Origin: JAVVHH01 sp965199585
GTDB taxonomy: Bacteria; Pseudomonadota; Alphaproteobacteria; Acetobacterales; Acetobacteraceae
Assembly: GCA_965199585.1 (NCBI GenBank)
Contig: CBDASI010000002.1
Location: forward strand, 2,294,001 to 2,358,000
Length of the DNA: 64,000 nucleotides
Direction: 5' to 3'
A program made the translations under genes and the position numbers. The first letter of the stretch is position 1; every line of letters starts with the position of its first letter. Below the pieces are notes generated by a model. That model made no database searches, was not told where the DNA came from, and worked only from the letters and a program-made list of their open reading frames with translations. Below, in pieces: positions 35,339 to 43,785 of the stretch.

Positions 35339-37104
35339 GCGACGCCGTTTCAGTCCGGGGGCGGCTCGGCGCGCTGCGGCTGCTGCTGCCGTTCCTGCTG
35401 CCCTACCGATGGCGCGCGATCGGGGCGGGGACGGCGCTCGGCCTATCGGCCGCGCTGGTGCTGTTGCTCGGCCAGGGGGTGCGGCGGCTGATCGACGTCG
35501 GTTTCGCGACATCGGACCGCGGACATCTCGATGGGGCGGCGCTGGCGATGTTCGGCGTCGTCCTCGGTCTCGGCTTCTCGACCGGGGCGCGCTTCTATCT
35601 CGTCTCCTGGCTCGGCGAACGCGTGGCAGCGGACATGCGGGCGGCGCTGTTCGACCGCGTGCTGGACCTGTCGCCGCCGTTCTTCGAGACGATGCGCACC
35701 GGCGACGTGCTGACTCGGCTTAACACTGACACCGTACTGTTGCAGGGGCTGGTCGGCTCGGCGGTATCGCAATGGCTGCGCAGCCTGGTGATCGCCATCG
35801 GCGCACTGACGATGCTGGTGGTCACCAGCGCCAAGCTGGCCGGGCTCGTGGTGCTGGTGGTGCCATTCGTGGTGCTGCCGCTGGTGGTGTTCGGGCGGCG
35901 CGAGCGCCGGCTGGCGCGGCTGGCGCAGGATCGCGTCGCCGATCTGGGCGCCTATGCCGAGGAGACGATCAACGCGCTGCGCACGGTGCAGGCGTTCACG
36001 CACGAGGCGGAGGATCGGGCCCGGTATCGCGGCCGGGTCGAGGCGGCGGTGACGGCGGCGATGCGCCGGGTTGGCGTGCGGGCGACGTTGGTGACGCTGG
36101 TGATCCTGCTCGGGTTCGGCGCGATCGTGCTAAGCCTATGGGTCGGTGGGCTAGACGTGGTGGCCGGGCGGCTCTCGGGGGGCGAACTGTCGGCGTTCGT
36201 GTTCTACGCCGTGCTCGTGGCCACCAGCGCGGCCGGGATCGCCGAATTATGGGGCGAAGTGCAGCGGGCCGGCGCGGCGGCGGAGCGGATTGGCGAGTTG
36301 ATGGCCGAGCAGCCCTCGGTCAGCGCACCCGCCCATCCCGTCGCCCTGCCGCCGGTGCGCGCGGGCGGCAGCGTGATCCGCTTCGAGGAGGTGTGCTTCA
36401 ACTATCCGTCGCGGCCCGACACCGCCGCCCTGGACCGGTTCAGCCTCGTCGTCGAACCCGGCGAGACCGTGGCCCTGGTCGGCCCCAGTGGTGCCGGCAA
36501 GACCACCGTATTCCAGCTGCTGCTGCGGTTCTACGATCCGGCCAGCGGACGTATCGTGCTCGACGGCGTCGATCTCCGCGCCGCCGACCCGGCGGTCGTG
36601 CGTGGACGCATTGGCCTGGTCAGCCAGGACCCGGTCATCTTCGGTGCCAACGTGTGGGACAACATCCGCTACGGCCGCCCCACTGCCACCGATGCCGAAG
36701 TCCGTCAGGCTGCCGAGGCTGCCTCGGCAGACTTCTTGAATGATCTACCGGTCGGCTTCGACAGCTTCCTCGGTGAGCGCGGCGTTCGTCTGTCCGGCGG
36801 CCAGCGGCAGCGGGTGGCGATCGCGCGCGCCATCCTGCGGGATGCGCCGGTGCTGCTGCTCGACGAAGCCACCAGCGCGCTCGACGCGGAAAGCGAAGCC
36901 GCCGTGCAGTGCGCCCTGGCCGTGCTCTCGCAAGGACGGACCACGCTGGTGATCGCGCACCGCCTGGCGACGGTGCGGCGCGCCGACCGCATCGTGGTGA
37001 TGGATGGCGGCCGGGTCGTCGCCACCGGGACGCATGACGCGCTGGTGCGGGAAGGCGGGCTCTACGCGCGGCTAGCGGCGCTGCAATTCACCGAGAGCGT
37101 CTGA
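35335..37104 (+). CDS. ABC exporter, fused permease-ATPase (MsbA-like)
   Basis: A 589-residue half-transporter: six membrane helices (about residues 15-310), then the nucleotide-binding domain with 'VALVGPSGAGKTTVFQLL', 'RLSGGQRQRVAIARAIL' and 'VLLLDEATSALDAESEAA'. It forms a homodimer in the inner membrane. The substrate is unknown; lipids, drugs or peptides are typical. The GTG start overlaps phnN by four bases. The end overlaps the convergent LLM gene by 17 bases. Confidence 0.93.
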   Translation: MSDAVSVRGRLGALRLLLPFLLPYRWRAIGAGTALGLSAALVLLLGQGVRRLIDVGFATSDRGHLDGAALAMFGVVLGLGFSTGARFYLVSWLGERVAADMRAALFDRVLDLSPPFFETMRTGDVLTRLNTDTVLLQGLVGSAVSQWLRSLVIAIGALTMLVVTSAKLAGLVVLVVPFVVLPLVVFGRRERRLARLAQDRVADLGAYAEETINALRTVQAFTHEAEDRARYRGRVEAAVTAAMRRVGVRATLVTLVILLGFGAIVLSLWVGGLDVVAGRLSGGELSAFVFYAVLVATSAAGIAELWGEVQRAGAAAERIGELMAEQPSVSAPAHPVALPPVRAGGSVIRFEEVCFNYPSRPDTAALDRFSLVVEPGETVALVGPSGAGKTTVFQLLLRFYDPASGRIVLDGVDLRAADPAVVRGRIGLVSQDPVIFGANVWDNIRYGRPTATDAEVRQAAEAASADFLNDLPVGFDSFLGERGVRLSGGQRQRVAIARAILRDAPVLLLDEATSALDAESEAAVQCALAVLSQGRTTLVIAHRLATVRRADRIVVMDGGRVVATGTHDALVREGGLYARLAALQFTESV

Positions 37105-38065
37105 GCGCAGGCAACAGAGTTTCACCGGCCATGTCGATGAAGCCGGCCTGATTGCAGCCGACGTTGTGGAGATTGACGGTCTCGATGCCCAATGCGAGCC
37201 GGGCGGCGACCCAGTCGGTGAGTTCGGCGGGGTCGCTGACGATCAGGACGGACTTGTCCATGTCGTCGGGGCGGACGAAGCGGGTCGCGATGTCGAAATC
37301 GGCCGGCGTGCGGATATCCCAGTTCACCGCGCCGCCGAGCGCGTTGAAGCGCCATTGCTCGTGTGCTTCGCGCCTGGCCTCCTCGACGGTCGGGGCCCAG
37401 GCGATGTCCACCTTTACATGGATCGGCTTACCCTCGCCGCCGCCGGCGCGGAACCCATCGATGATGGATTCGAGCTTGGCCAGGTCGGCATTGACGGTCA
37501 GCAATCCGTCTGCCCAGCCGCCGAGCCAGGCCGCCGTCTCGGGCGTCACCGCCGCGCCCACTAGCCGGGTCGGCACATCTGGACGGGACCAGATCTTGGC
37601 GTCCGTGCTCGTCACCAGGCCGCGATGCGTGACCGTCTCGCCGGCCAGCAAGGCGCGCATGATCTCGGCGCCTTCGCGCAGGCGGGCGTTGCGGGTCGCT
37701 TTGTCGGGCCAGTCCTCGCCGGTGATGTGCTCGTTGAGGAATTGCCCACTGCCGAGCGCAATCCAGGGGAGGCGGCCCGGGAACATCTGCCCGAGGGTTC
37801 CTACGGCCTGGGCCAGGACCGCCGGGTTGTAGCGCCAGCCGCCGGGCACGCTGATGGCGCCGAAGGTGAGCCGCGAGGTGCGGGCCAGGGCGGCGCCGAG
37901 CCAGGACCAGGCAAAGCCAGACTGTCCCTGTGTCTCCGACCATGGATGCGCGTGATCCGACGTGAACGCACCGTCGAACCCGGCGGCCTCGGCCTGCTGG
38001 ACGAGGCCCAGCAGGTCCGACGGCGTGAACTGTTCCTGCGAAGCATGATACGTGAAGTATGTCAT
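37088..38065 (-). CDS. LLM-class flavin-dependent oxidoreductase, non-F420 type
   Basis: A 325-residue luciferase-like TIM barrel: 'FTYHASQEQFTPSDLLGLV', 'FDGAFTSDHAHPWSETQGQSG', 'LTFGAISVPGGWRYNPAVLAQ' and 'ALGSGQFLNEHITGEDWP'. This matches the subfamily annotated as non-F420 flavinoid oxidoreductase, which I recall occurring beside GH15 hydrolases, as here. The ATG at 38065 is preferred to an upstream in-frame start overlapping the opposite gene's promoter. Divergent from GH15 with 41 bases between. Confidence 0.85.
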   Translation of the reverse strand: MTYFTYHASQEQFTPSDLLGLVQQAEAAGFDGAFTSDHAHPWSETQGQSGFAWSWLGAALARTSRLTFGAISVPGGWRYNPAVLAQAVGTLGQMFPGRLPWIALGSGQFLNEHITGEDWPDKATRNARLREGAEIMRALLAGETVTHRGLVTSTDAKIWSRPDVPTRLVGAAVTPETAAWLGGWADGLLTVNADLAKLESIIDGFRAGGGEGKPIHVKVDIAWAPTVEEARREAHEQWRFNALGGAVNWDIRTPADFDIATRFVRPDDMDKSVLIVSDPAELTDWVAARLALGIETVNLHNVGCNQAGFIDMAGETLLPALRRSR

Positions 38066-38106
38066 CGCATTGAAAGATGGGCCGGTCCCCCGATTTGCCA
38101 TCGACC

Positions 38107-39942
38107 ATGTCTCTTCCGATCAGCGACTACGCCATCATCGGCGACACCCATACGACCGCTCTCGTCAGTCGGGATGGATCCATCGACTGGCTCTGCTGGC
38201 CGCGTCACGACAGCCCGGCGCTGTTCCTGCGCCTGCTCGACGACGATAGAGGCGGTGCCTGCAGCATCGAGTTCGACGGCGCGGCTACCTCGACCCGCCG
38301 CTACCTGCCCGACACCAACATCATCGAGACCACCTTCACCCAGCCGGGCGGCCGCGCCGTGCTGACCGACTTCATGCCGCTCTATCCGCCGAGCACCATG
38401 CCGGACGAGGGGCCCGACGGCGATACCGAGAGCCGCCTCATCCGGCTGCTCACCTGCACTGAAGGCCGGGTCCGCGGGCGGCTGGTCGTCCGCCCGACCT
38501 TCGACTTCGCCCGCGTCGACTGCACGCCGCATGCGGATGCGAACGGCTCGGTGCTGTTCGAGGCCGGCGACGAGCGCGTGCGCGTCACCAGCAGCCGTCC
38601 GGTGACGGTCGAGGCAGCGACGGCGTCGGTGCCGTTCGATCTTGCGGCCGGCGAGCGCATGCACCTGATACTGACCCAGGGGCAGGACGGCGAGGTTCCC
38701 CCGGTACAGGAGCCGGATGGCGCGATTACCCGGCTGGAGCAGACGATCGGCTATTGGCGGGACTGGATCGGCACCTGCAGCTACCACGGCGAGCACGAGG
38801 CGGCAGTGCGGCGGAGCGCGTTGTTCCTCAAGCTGATGACCTATGCGCCGAGCGGCGCGATCATCGCCGCGCCAACTCTCGGCCTGCCGGAAGCGGTGCC
38901 GGGGAACCGCAATTTCGACTACCGTTACGCCTGGCTCCGCGACGCCAGCTTCACCATCACTGCCTTCGCCAATCTCGGCTATCGGCGTGAGGCCGAGGAG
39001 TATCTACGCTTTCTGTGCAAGGTGGACGACAGTCACGGGCGCGAGCTGCGCCTCATGTATGGCGTCACCGACCCGGTGCCTGCGGAGGAGGAATTGTCGC
39101 ACCTTTCCGGCTGGCGAGGCGTCGGCCCGGTCAAGACCGGCAATGCCGCGGCAGGGCAGACGCAGCATGACGTCTACGGTGAACTCCTGCTCGCGGTAGA
39201 GGATTACTGCGAGGTCGCCGGTGACACCATACCGGCCGAGCTTGCCGAATCGTTGCCGCTGCTGGTGCGCAACCTGGCCGAGCGTGCGGTCGCGGCGCGG
39301 CACGAGCCGGACCAGGGCATCTGGGAGCCGCGCGGACCGGCGCAGCATTTCGTGCATACCAAGGCGCTGATCTGGGTCGCGCTCGACCGGGCTGTCCGGC
39401 TCGGCACCCGAATGGGCATCGATGCGGAATGCGTCGCGGCGTGGCAATGGGCCGCGGGCGAAGTTCGCGCCGAATATCTCGAGCATGGATGGAACGAGGC
39501 CCGCGGCAGCTACGTACAGGCCTATGGGTCCGACGCGCTGGACGCCTCGGTGCTGCGGATCGCGCTGTTCGACGCGCTGCCGGTCGATGACGGCCGCCTG
39601 GCCCGCACGCTGGACGCCGTGGAGGCCGAGCTGGGCGAGGGCGACCTGATCTACCGCTACCGCACCGATGACGGGATGCAGGGCAAGGAGGGCACGTTTA
39701 CCGCCTGCGCGTTCTGGTTCGCCAGCTGCTTGGCCGTGGTGGGCCGGGTAGACGAGGCACGCTCGCGGCTGGACCGGCTGCTGAGCCGCTCCAACGACAT
39801 GGGTCTGTTTGCCGAAGAGATCGATGCGGCGACCGGCGAGCAGCGCGGCAACTTCCCGCAGGGCTTCACCCACATGGCGGTGATCAACCACTCGGTACGG
39901 CTGGCGGAGTTCGACGCGGCAGCGCGGCAGAAAGCCGCTTAG
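38107..39942 (+). CDS. GH15 glycoside hydrolase (glucoamylase/trehalase type)
   Basis: A 611-residue enzyme. The N-terminal beta-sandwich begins 'SDYAIIGDTHTTALVSRDGSIDWLCWP', then an (alpha/alpha)6 barrel with 'NFDYRYAWLRDASFT' and 'VHTKALIWVALDRAVRLG'. The catalytic acid is likely in 'GVGPVKTGNAAAGQTQHDVYGE' and base in 'EGTFTACAFW'. Substrates of these bacterial members include trehalose and alpha-glucans; this cannot be decided here. No signal peptide. Start ATG 38107. Confidence 0.9.
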   Translation: MSLPISDYAIIGDTHTTALVSRDGSIDWLCWPRHDSPALFLRLLDDDRGGACSIEFDGAATSTRRYLPDTNIIETTFTQPGGRAVLTDFMPLYPPSTMPDEGPDGDTESRLIRLLTCTEGRVRGRLVVRPTFDFARVDCTPHADANGSVLFEAGDERVRVTSSRPVTVEAATASVPFDLAAGERMHLILTQGQDGEVPPVQEPDGAITRLEQTIGYWRDWIGTCSYHGEHEAAVRRSALFLKLMTYAPSGAIIAAPTLGLPEAVPGNRNFDYRYAWLRDASFTITAFANLGYRREAEEYLRFLCKVDDSHGRELRLMYGVTDPVPAEEELSHLSGWRGVGPVKTGNAAAGQTQHDVYGELLLAVEDYCEVAGDTIPAELAESLPLLVRNLAERAVAARHEPDQGIWEPRGPAQHFVHTKALIWVALDRAVRLGTRMGIDAECVAAWQWAAGEVRAEYLEHGWNEARGSYVQAYGSDALDASVLRIALFDALPVDDGRLARTLDAVEAELGEGDLIYRYRTDDGMQGKEGTFTACAFWFASCLAVVGRVDEARSRLDRLLSRSNDMGLFAEEIDAATGEQRGNFPQGFTHMAVINHSVRLAEFDAAARQKAA

Positions 39943-39961
39943 TCGTGCTGCGCCGCTCGTG

Positions 39962-39989
39962 GTGGTGGACTGAAGCCCACCCTACGAGT
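39962..39989. repeat. Third copy of the GTAGGGTGGGC repeat
   Basis: Single copy ending GCCCACCCTACGAGT, in the same orientation as the right copy at 3989-4016, from which it differs by one base in the centre. It lies between the convergent GH15 and aroKB genes. No inverted partner is seen nearby. Confidence 0.8.
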
Positions 39990-40015
39990 TTGGGTGAGCC
40001 GACGAAAACGTAATG

Positions 40016-41722
40016 TTAAGCGTCGGCGCCTTCTGCCCTTAGCAGGGCCTCGACCTCGGCTTGCGGCACGTCGCCGGTGGTGAACGCCTCGCCGATGCCG
40101 CGGGCGAGGATGAGGTGCAGGGTGCCGTCGCGCATCTTCTTGTCCCGGCGCATGTTGGAGACGAGCGTCGCCGCCGAGAACCGCCGGTTCAGCATGTTCA
40201 GCCCGCTCGGCAACCCGGCGCGTTCGAGATGGGTCGCTACCCGGGTGGCATCCTCGCCGTCGCACAGGCCGAGGCGGGCCGACAGGCGGAACGCCATGCC
40301 GATCCCGACGGCTACCGCCTCGCCATGCAGCAGCCCGCCGCCATAGCCATACTCCGCCTCCAGCGCGTGGCCGAAGGTGTGGCCGAGATTGAGCAGCGCG
40401 CGGCCGCCGCTCGGCTTCTCCTCGCGTTCGTCGTCGCCCACGACGGCCGCCTTGAACGCGCAGGCGCGCAGGATCGCCTCCGCCTGAGCGGCCCGGTCGC
40501 CCGTCAGCACGGCAGCGGCGTGCGCCTCGCACCAGGTGAAAAACGGCGCGTCGCCGATGATCCCGGCCTTTACCAGCTCCGCATACCCCGCCCGCAACTC
40601 GCGGATCGGCAGCGTCGCCAGCGTGTCCGTATCGGCCAGCACCAGCTTCGGCTGATGGAAGGCGCCGAGCAGGTTCTTGCCGTGCACCGTGTTGATGCCG
40701 GTCTTGCCGCCGACGCTGCTGTCGACCTGAGCCAGCAGCGTCGTCGGGATCTGCACGAAGGGGAGGCCGCGCAACGCCGTGGCAGCGGCAAAGCCGGCGA
40801 GGTCGCCCACCACGCCGCCGCCGAGCGCCACGATCGTCGTGCGTCGCTCGACGCCGTGATCGAGCAATTGGCCAACCACGGCCGTGTAGCCCTCGAGGCT
40901 CTTCGAGGCCTCGCCCGGCGGTACCACGATGGTGCGATGCGCGATCCCGGTCTCGTCCAGCCCGGCCAGCAGCGTCGGCAGATGGAGCGCGGCGACCGTC
41001 TCGTCGGTGACGACGACGACGCGTTTCTGCGGCAGGATCTCCGCCATGTGCGCGCCGGCCCGCGCGAGCAGGCCGCTGCCGATGACGACGTTGTAGGCAG
41101 TGCTCGCGAGGGTCACCGGCAGGCGCCTCGGCGGAGACCAGTGTTCCAGTGCGGTGGTCACGCGCCCGGTGGTGATCTCGGGCGGCTCGTCGCCGCAATC
41201 GACCACGATGTCGGCCTCGGCATAGATCGGATGCCGCTTCTCCATCAGCGCGGCCAGGATCTCGGCCGGGTCGCCGATGGCGAGCAGCGGCCGGTTGCTG
41301 CGGGAGGCGACGCGGCGGACCAACGTCGGCAGCGGGCAGCGCAGCCAGACCGACACGCTGCTGTCGCGCACCGCCGCCCGCGTCGCGCGGTCCATGAAGG
41401 CGCCGCCGCCGGTCGCGAGGACGATGGAGTCGCCGGCGAGCAACCGGCGGATGACCCGGCGCTCGCCGTCGCGGAACTCCGGCTCGCCGAAGCGCGCGAA
41501 CAATTCGGGGATCGTCCGGCCCGCCGCGAGCTCGATCTCGGCGTCCGCATCGCGGAACGGCAGCCCCAGCCGGGCGGCGAGTCGGCGCCCGATGCTCGTC
41601 TTGCCCGCACCCATCAATCCGATCAGCACGACGCTGCGTCCGGAAAGCTGCGGGCTCTTCTCGAGAGGGAGGACACTGGCCTCACGTATGGCGGCCGAGC
41701 CGGGACCGATGTTGCGCGTCAT
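40016..41722 (-). CDS. aroKB: Bifunctional shikimate kinase / 3-dehydroquinate synthase
   Basis: A 568-residue single chain joining two chorismate-pathway enzymes. Residues about 20-190 are shikimate kinase: 'VVLIGLMGAGKTSIGRRLA' (Walker A) and 'DADAEIELAAGRTIPELFA', with 'LATGGGAF'. From about 200 on is 3-dehydroquinate synthase: 'VVPPGEASKSLEGY', 'ALGGGVVGDLAGF', 'IPTTLLAQVDSSVGGKTGIN' and 'LNLGHTFGHALEA'. The two are usually separate adjacent genes; the fusion order kinase-synthase is unbroken here. The ATG at 41722 is used; GTG 41761 would add 13 residues. Confidence 0.93.
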   Translation of the reverse strand: MTRNIGPGSAAIREASVLPLEKSPQLSGRSVVLIGLMGAGKTSIGRRLAARLGLPFRDADAEIELAAGRTIPELFARFGEPEFRDGERRVIRRLLAGDSIVLATGGGAFMDRATRAAVRDSSVSVWLRCPLPTLVRRVASRSNRPLLAIGDPAEILAALMEKRHPIYAEADIVVDCGDEPPEITTGRVTTALEHWSPPRRLPVTLASTAYNVVIGSGLLARAGAHMAEILPQKRVVVVTDETVAALHLPTLLAGLDETGIAHRTIVVPPGEASKSLEGYTAVVGQLLDHGVERRTTIVALGGGVVGDLAGFAAATALRGLPFVQIPTTLLAQVDSSVGGKTGINTVHGKNLLGAFHQPKLVLADTDTLATLPIRELRAGYAELVKAGIIGDAPFFTWCEAHAAAVLTGDRAAQAEAILRACAFKAAVVGDDEREEKPSGGRALLNLGHTFGHALEAEYGYGGGLLHGEAVAVGIGMAFRLSARLGLCDGEDATRVATHLERAGLPSGLNMLNRRFSAATLVSNMRRDKKMRDGTLHLILARGIGEAFTTGDVPQAEVEALLRAEGADA

Positions 41723-41782
41723 GACGGTGAAGGCTAGCACAAGCCTCCCTTTCCCGGCCACGCACGCCTAAATGGACCTGAT

Positions 41783-41929
41783 ATGAGTCGAATTTTGCTG
41801 CTGGTGTTCGCCGTTCTGATCCTGCTCGGGATCTGCGGCGCGCTCCTGCTCGGCGCCTTCCCCCCCAACCCGCAGGCGCAACAGGTCCAGCGCGTCCTGC
41901 CGAACGACAAGTTCGCTCCCGCCCGCTGA
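41783..41929 (+). CDS. 48-residue membrane peptide upstream of xerD
   Basis: ATG to TGA encodes 48 residues: a start 'MSRILLLVFAVLILLG', one hydrophobic segment continuing to 'CGALLLGAFPPNP', then a hydrophilic end 'QAQQVQRVLPNDKFAPAR'. This looks like a single-pass membrane or exported peptide. The stop is followed seven bases later by xerD, on the same strand. The tail, ending with a Pro-rich, Gln-rich stretch, looks coding rather than chance. No function known to me. Confidence 0.7.
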   Translation: MSRILLLVFAVLILLGICGALLLGAFPPNPQAQQVQRVLPNDKFAPAR

Positions 41930-41936
41930 TCCCAAC

Positions 41937-42806
41937 GTGAACCGGCACGTGGAGGCGTTCCTGGAGATGCAGGCGGCCGAGCGCGGGGCCGCGCGCAACA
42001 CCGTGCTGGCTTACACTGCCGACCTGGAGTGCCTCAGCGCCTATGTCGACGCGCAAGGGGGCGTGCTCGAGGCAGCCGACCCGGCGATGCTCGGCGGCTT
42101 CGCGCGCTCGCTGCACGGCGACGTTTCGGCGCGCACGGCGGCGCGGCGGCTGTCGGCGGTGCGCGGGTTCTACCGCTTCCTGGCGCGGGAAGGCATTCGC
42201 ACCGACGACCCCAGCCTGCTGCTCGACGCGCCGCAGATCCGTCCGGCGCTGCCGAAATACCTGGCGGAAGCCGAGGTCGACGCGCTGTTGGCCGCGGCCG
42301 GCGACTCGATGGTGGGGCGGGCGGCGCTGGAGTTGCTGTATTCGACCGGGCTGCGGGTGTCGGAGCTGTTGGGGGTGCGCCGGGTCGCGTTGCGCGGTGA
42401 TGCCGACACGCTGATCGTTCGCGGCAAGGGCGCCAAGGAGCGCATGGTGCTGCTGTCCCGCCCGGCGCGGGAGGCGGCCGCGGCGCTGGTCGCGTCGACG
42501 CCGGGCCCCTGGCTGTTCCCCGGCCGCGACCCGCGCCGCGCGCTGACCCGGCAGGCGCTGGGCCTCATCCTTAAGCAGGTCGCGCTCGAGGCCGGCCTGG
42601 ACCCGGCCCGCGTCAGTCCGCACGTGCTGCGGCACAGCTTCGCCAGCCATATGCTGGCCCGCGGCGCCGACCTGCGCAGCCTGCAGATCCTGCTCGGCCA
42701 TGCCGATATCGCGACCACGCAGATCTACACCCATGTGCTGACCGAAAGGCTGCAGGAACTGGTGGAGCTACACCACCCCCTGGCGCAGGCGGGCCGCCAA
42801 GGGTAA
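41937..42806 (+). CDS. xerD: Tyrosine recombinase XerD
   Basis: A 289-residue site-specific recombinase resolving chromosome dimers at dif with XerC. Catalytic set: R140 ('STGLRVSELL'), K in 'VRGKGAKE', H229 and R232 ('HVLRHSFASHML'), H255 ('LGHADIAT') and Tyr264 ('IYTHV'). The N-terminal SAM-like domain ('FLEMQAAERGAARNTVLAY') is intact. GTG start. The context (aroKB, xerD, accA) marks it as the chromosomal gene rather than a mobile-element integrase. Confidence 0.93.
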   Translation: MNRHVEAFLEMQAAERGAARNTVLAYTADLECLSAYVDAQGGVLEAADPAMLGGFARSLHGDVSARTAARRLSAVRGFYRFLAREGIRTDDPSLLLDAPQIRPALPKYLAEAEVDALLAAAGDSMVGRAALELLYSTGLRVSELLGVRRVALRGDADTLIVRGKGAKERMVLLSRPAREAAAALVASTPGPWLFPGRDPRRALTRQALGLILKQVALEAGLDPARVSPHVLRHSFASHMLARGADLRSLQILLGHADIATTQIYTHVLTERLQELVELHHPLAQAGRQG

Positions 42807-42816
42807 TCCCCCCGCA

Positions 42817-43773
42817 ATGCGTCAATTTCTCGACTTCGAACGGCCACTCGCCGAGCTCGAACACAAGATCGACGAGCTCCGCAAGAGTCAGGAGCCCGGC
42901 GGCATCGACATCGAGGAGGAGATCCGCCAGCTCGAGGCCAAGACGGGCGAGCAGCTCCGCGAGACCTACGCCAAGCTCAGCCCCTGGCAGAAGACCCAGG
43001 TCGCCCGTCATCCGGACCGGCCGCATGCGCTGGCCTACATCGCCGGGCTGATCACCGAGTTCGTGCCGCTGGCCGGCGATCGCGCCTTTGCCGACGACGC
43101 GGCAATCGTCGGCGGCATCGGCCGCTTCCGCGGGCACTCCGTCATGGTGCTGGGCACCGAGCGCGGGGCGGATACCGAGACCCGCATCGCGCATAATTTC
43201 GGCATGGCGCGGCCGGAGGGCTACCGCAAGGCGCGGCGGCTGATCGAGCTGGCCGGGCGGTTCGGCCTGCCGCTGCTCACTTTCGTCGATACCGCCGGCG
43301 CGTTCCCCGGCATCGACGCGGAGTCACGCGGCCAGGCCGAGGCGATCGCGCGTTCGATCGAGGCGTGCCTCGAGTCGCCGGTGCCGATCGTGGCGACCAT
43401 CATCGGTGAGGGCGGATCGGGTGGCGCCATCGCACTGGCCGCGGCGGATCGGGTGCTGATGCTCGAGCACTCGGTCTATTCCGTCATCTCGCCCGAGGGG
43501 TGTGCGAGCATCTTGTGGCGCGAGGCCGCCCAAGCGCCGGCCGCGGCCGAGGCGCTCAAGCTCACCGCCAGCGACCTGCTCGGCCTACGCATCGTCGACG
43601 GCATCGTCGCCGAGCCGCTCGGCGGCGCGCATCGCGATCCGGCCGAGACGGTCGCGTCGGTCGGCGACGCAGTCTGGAGCGCGCTGCAGCCACTGCTCCC
43701 GCTCGACCCGGCGGCGCTTCGAACGCAGCGGCGGGAGAAGTTCCTGGCGATTGGACGCGACGGCGAGGCGTAG
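42817..43773 (+). CDS. accA: Acetyl-CoA carboxylase carboxyltransferase subunit alpha
   Basis: A 318-residue subunit that, with AccD, transfers carboxyl from biotin to acetyl-CoA for fatty acid synthesis. 'QFLDFERPLAELEHKIDEL' N-terminus, 'LITEFVPLAGDRAFADDAAI', and 'GEGGSGGAIALAAADRVLML' oxyanion loop, as in the family. The ATG follows the xerD stop by ten bases. Confidence 0.97.
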   Translation: MRQFLDFERPLAELEHKIDELRKSQEPGGIDIEEEIRQLEAKTGEQLRETYAKLSPWQKTQVARHPDRPHALAYIAGLITEFVPLAGDRAFADDAAIVGGIGRFRGHSVMVLGTERGADTETRIAHNFGMARPEGYRKARRLIELAGRFGLPLLTFVDTAGAFPGIDAESRGQAEAIARSIEACLESPVPIVATIIGEGGSGGAIALAAADRVLMLEHSVYSVISPEGCASILWREAAQAPAAAEALKLTASDLLGLRIVDGIVAEPLGGAHRDPAETVASVGDAVWSALQPLLPLDPAALRTQRREKFLAIGRDGEA

Positions 43774-43785
43774 ACCGACCGGGCG

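Noticed and set aside
40061..41737. A 558-codon open frame opposite aroKB
   Set aside because: Shadow of the fused aroKB gene; composition is Ala/Arg/Asp/Gly-biased and shows no motif.
41937..42806. XerD as a phage or island integrase
   Set aside because: It is flanked by core genes (aroKB, accA), has the normal XerD length and motifs, and no att-like repeats or tRNA are nearby.
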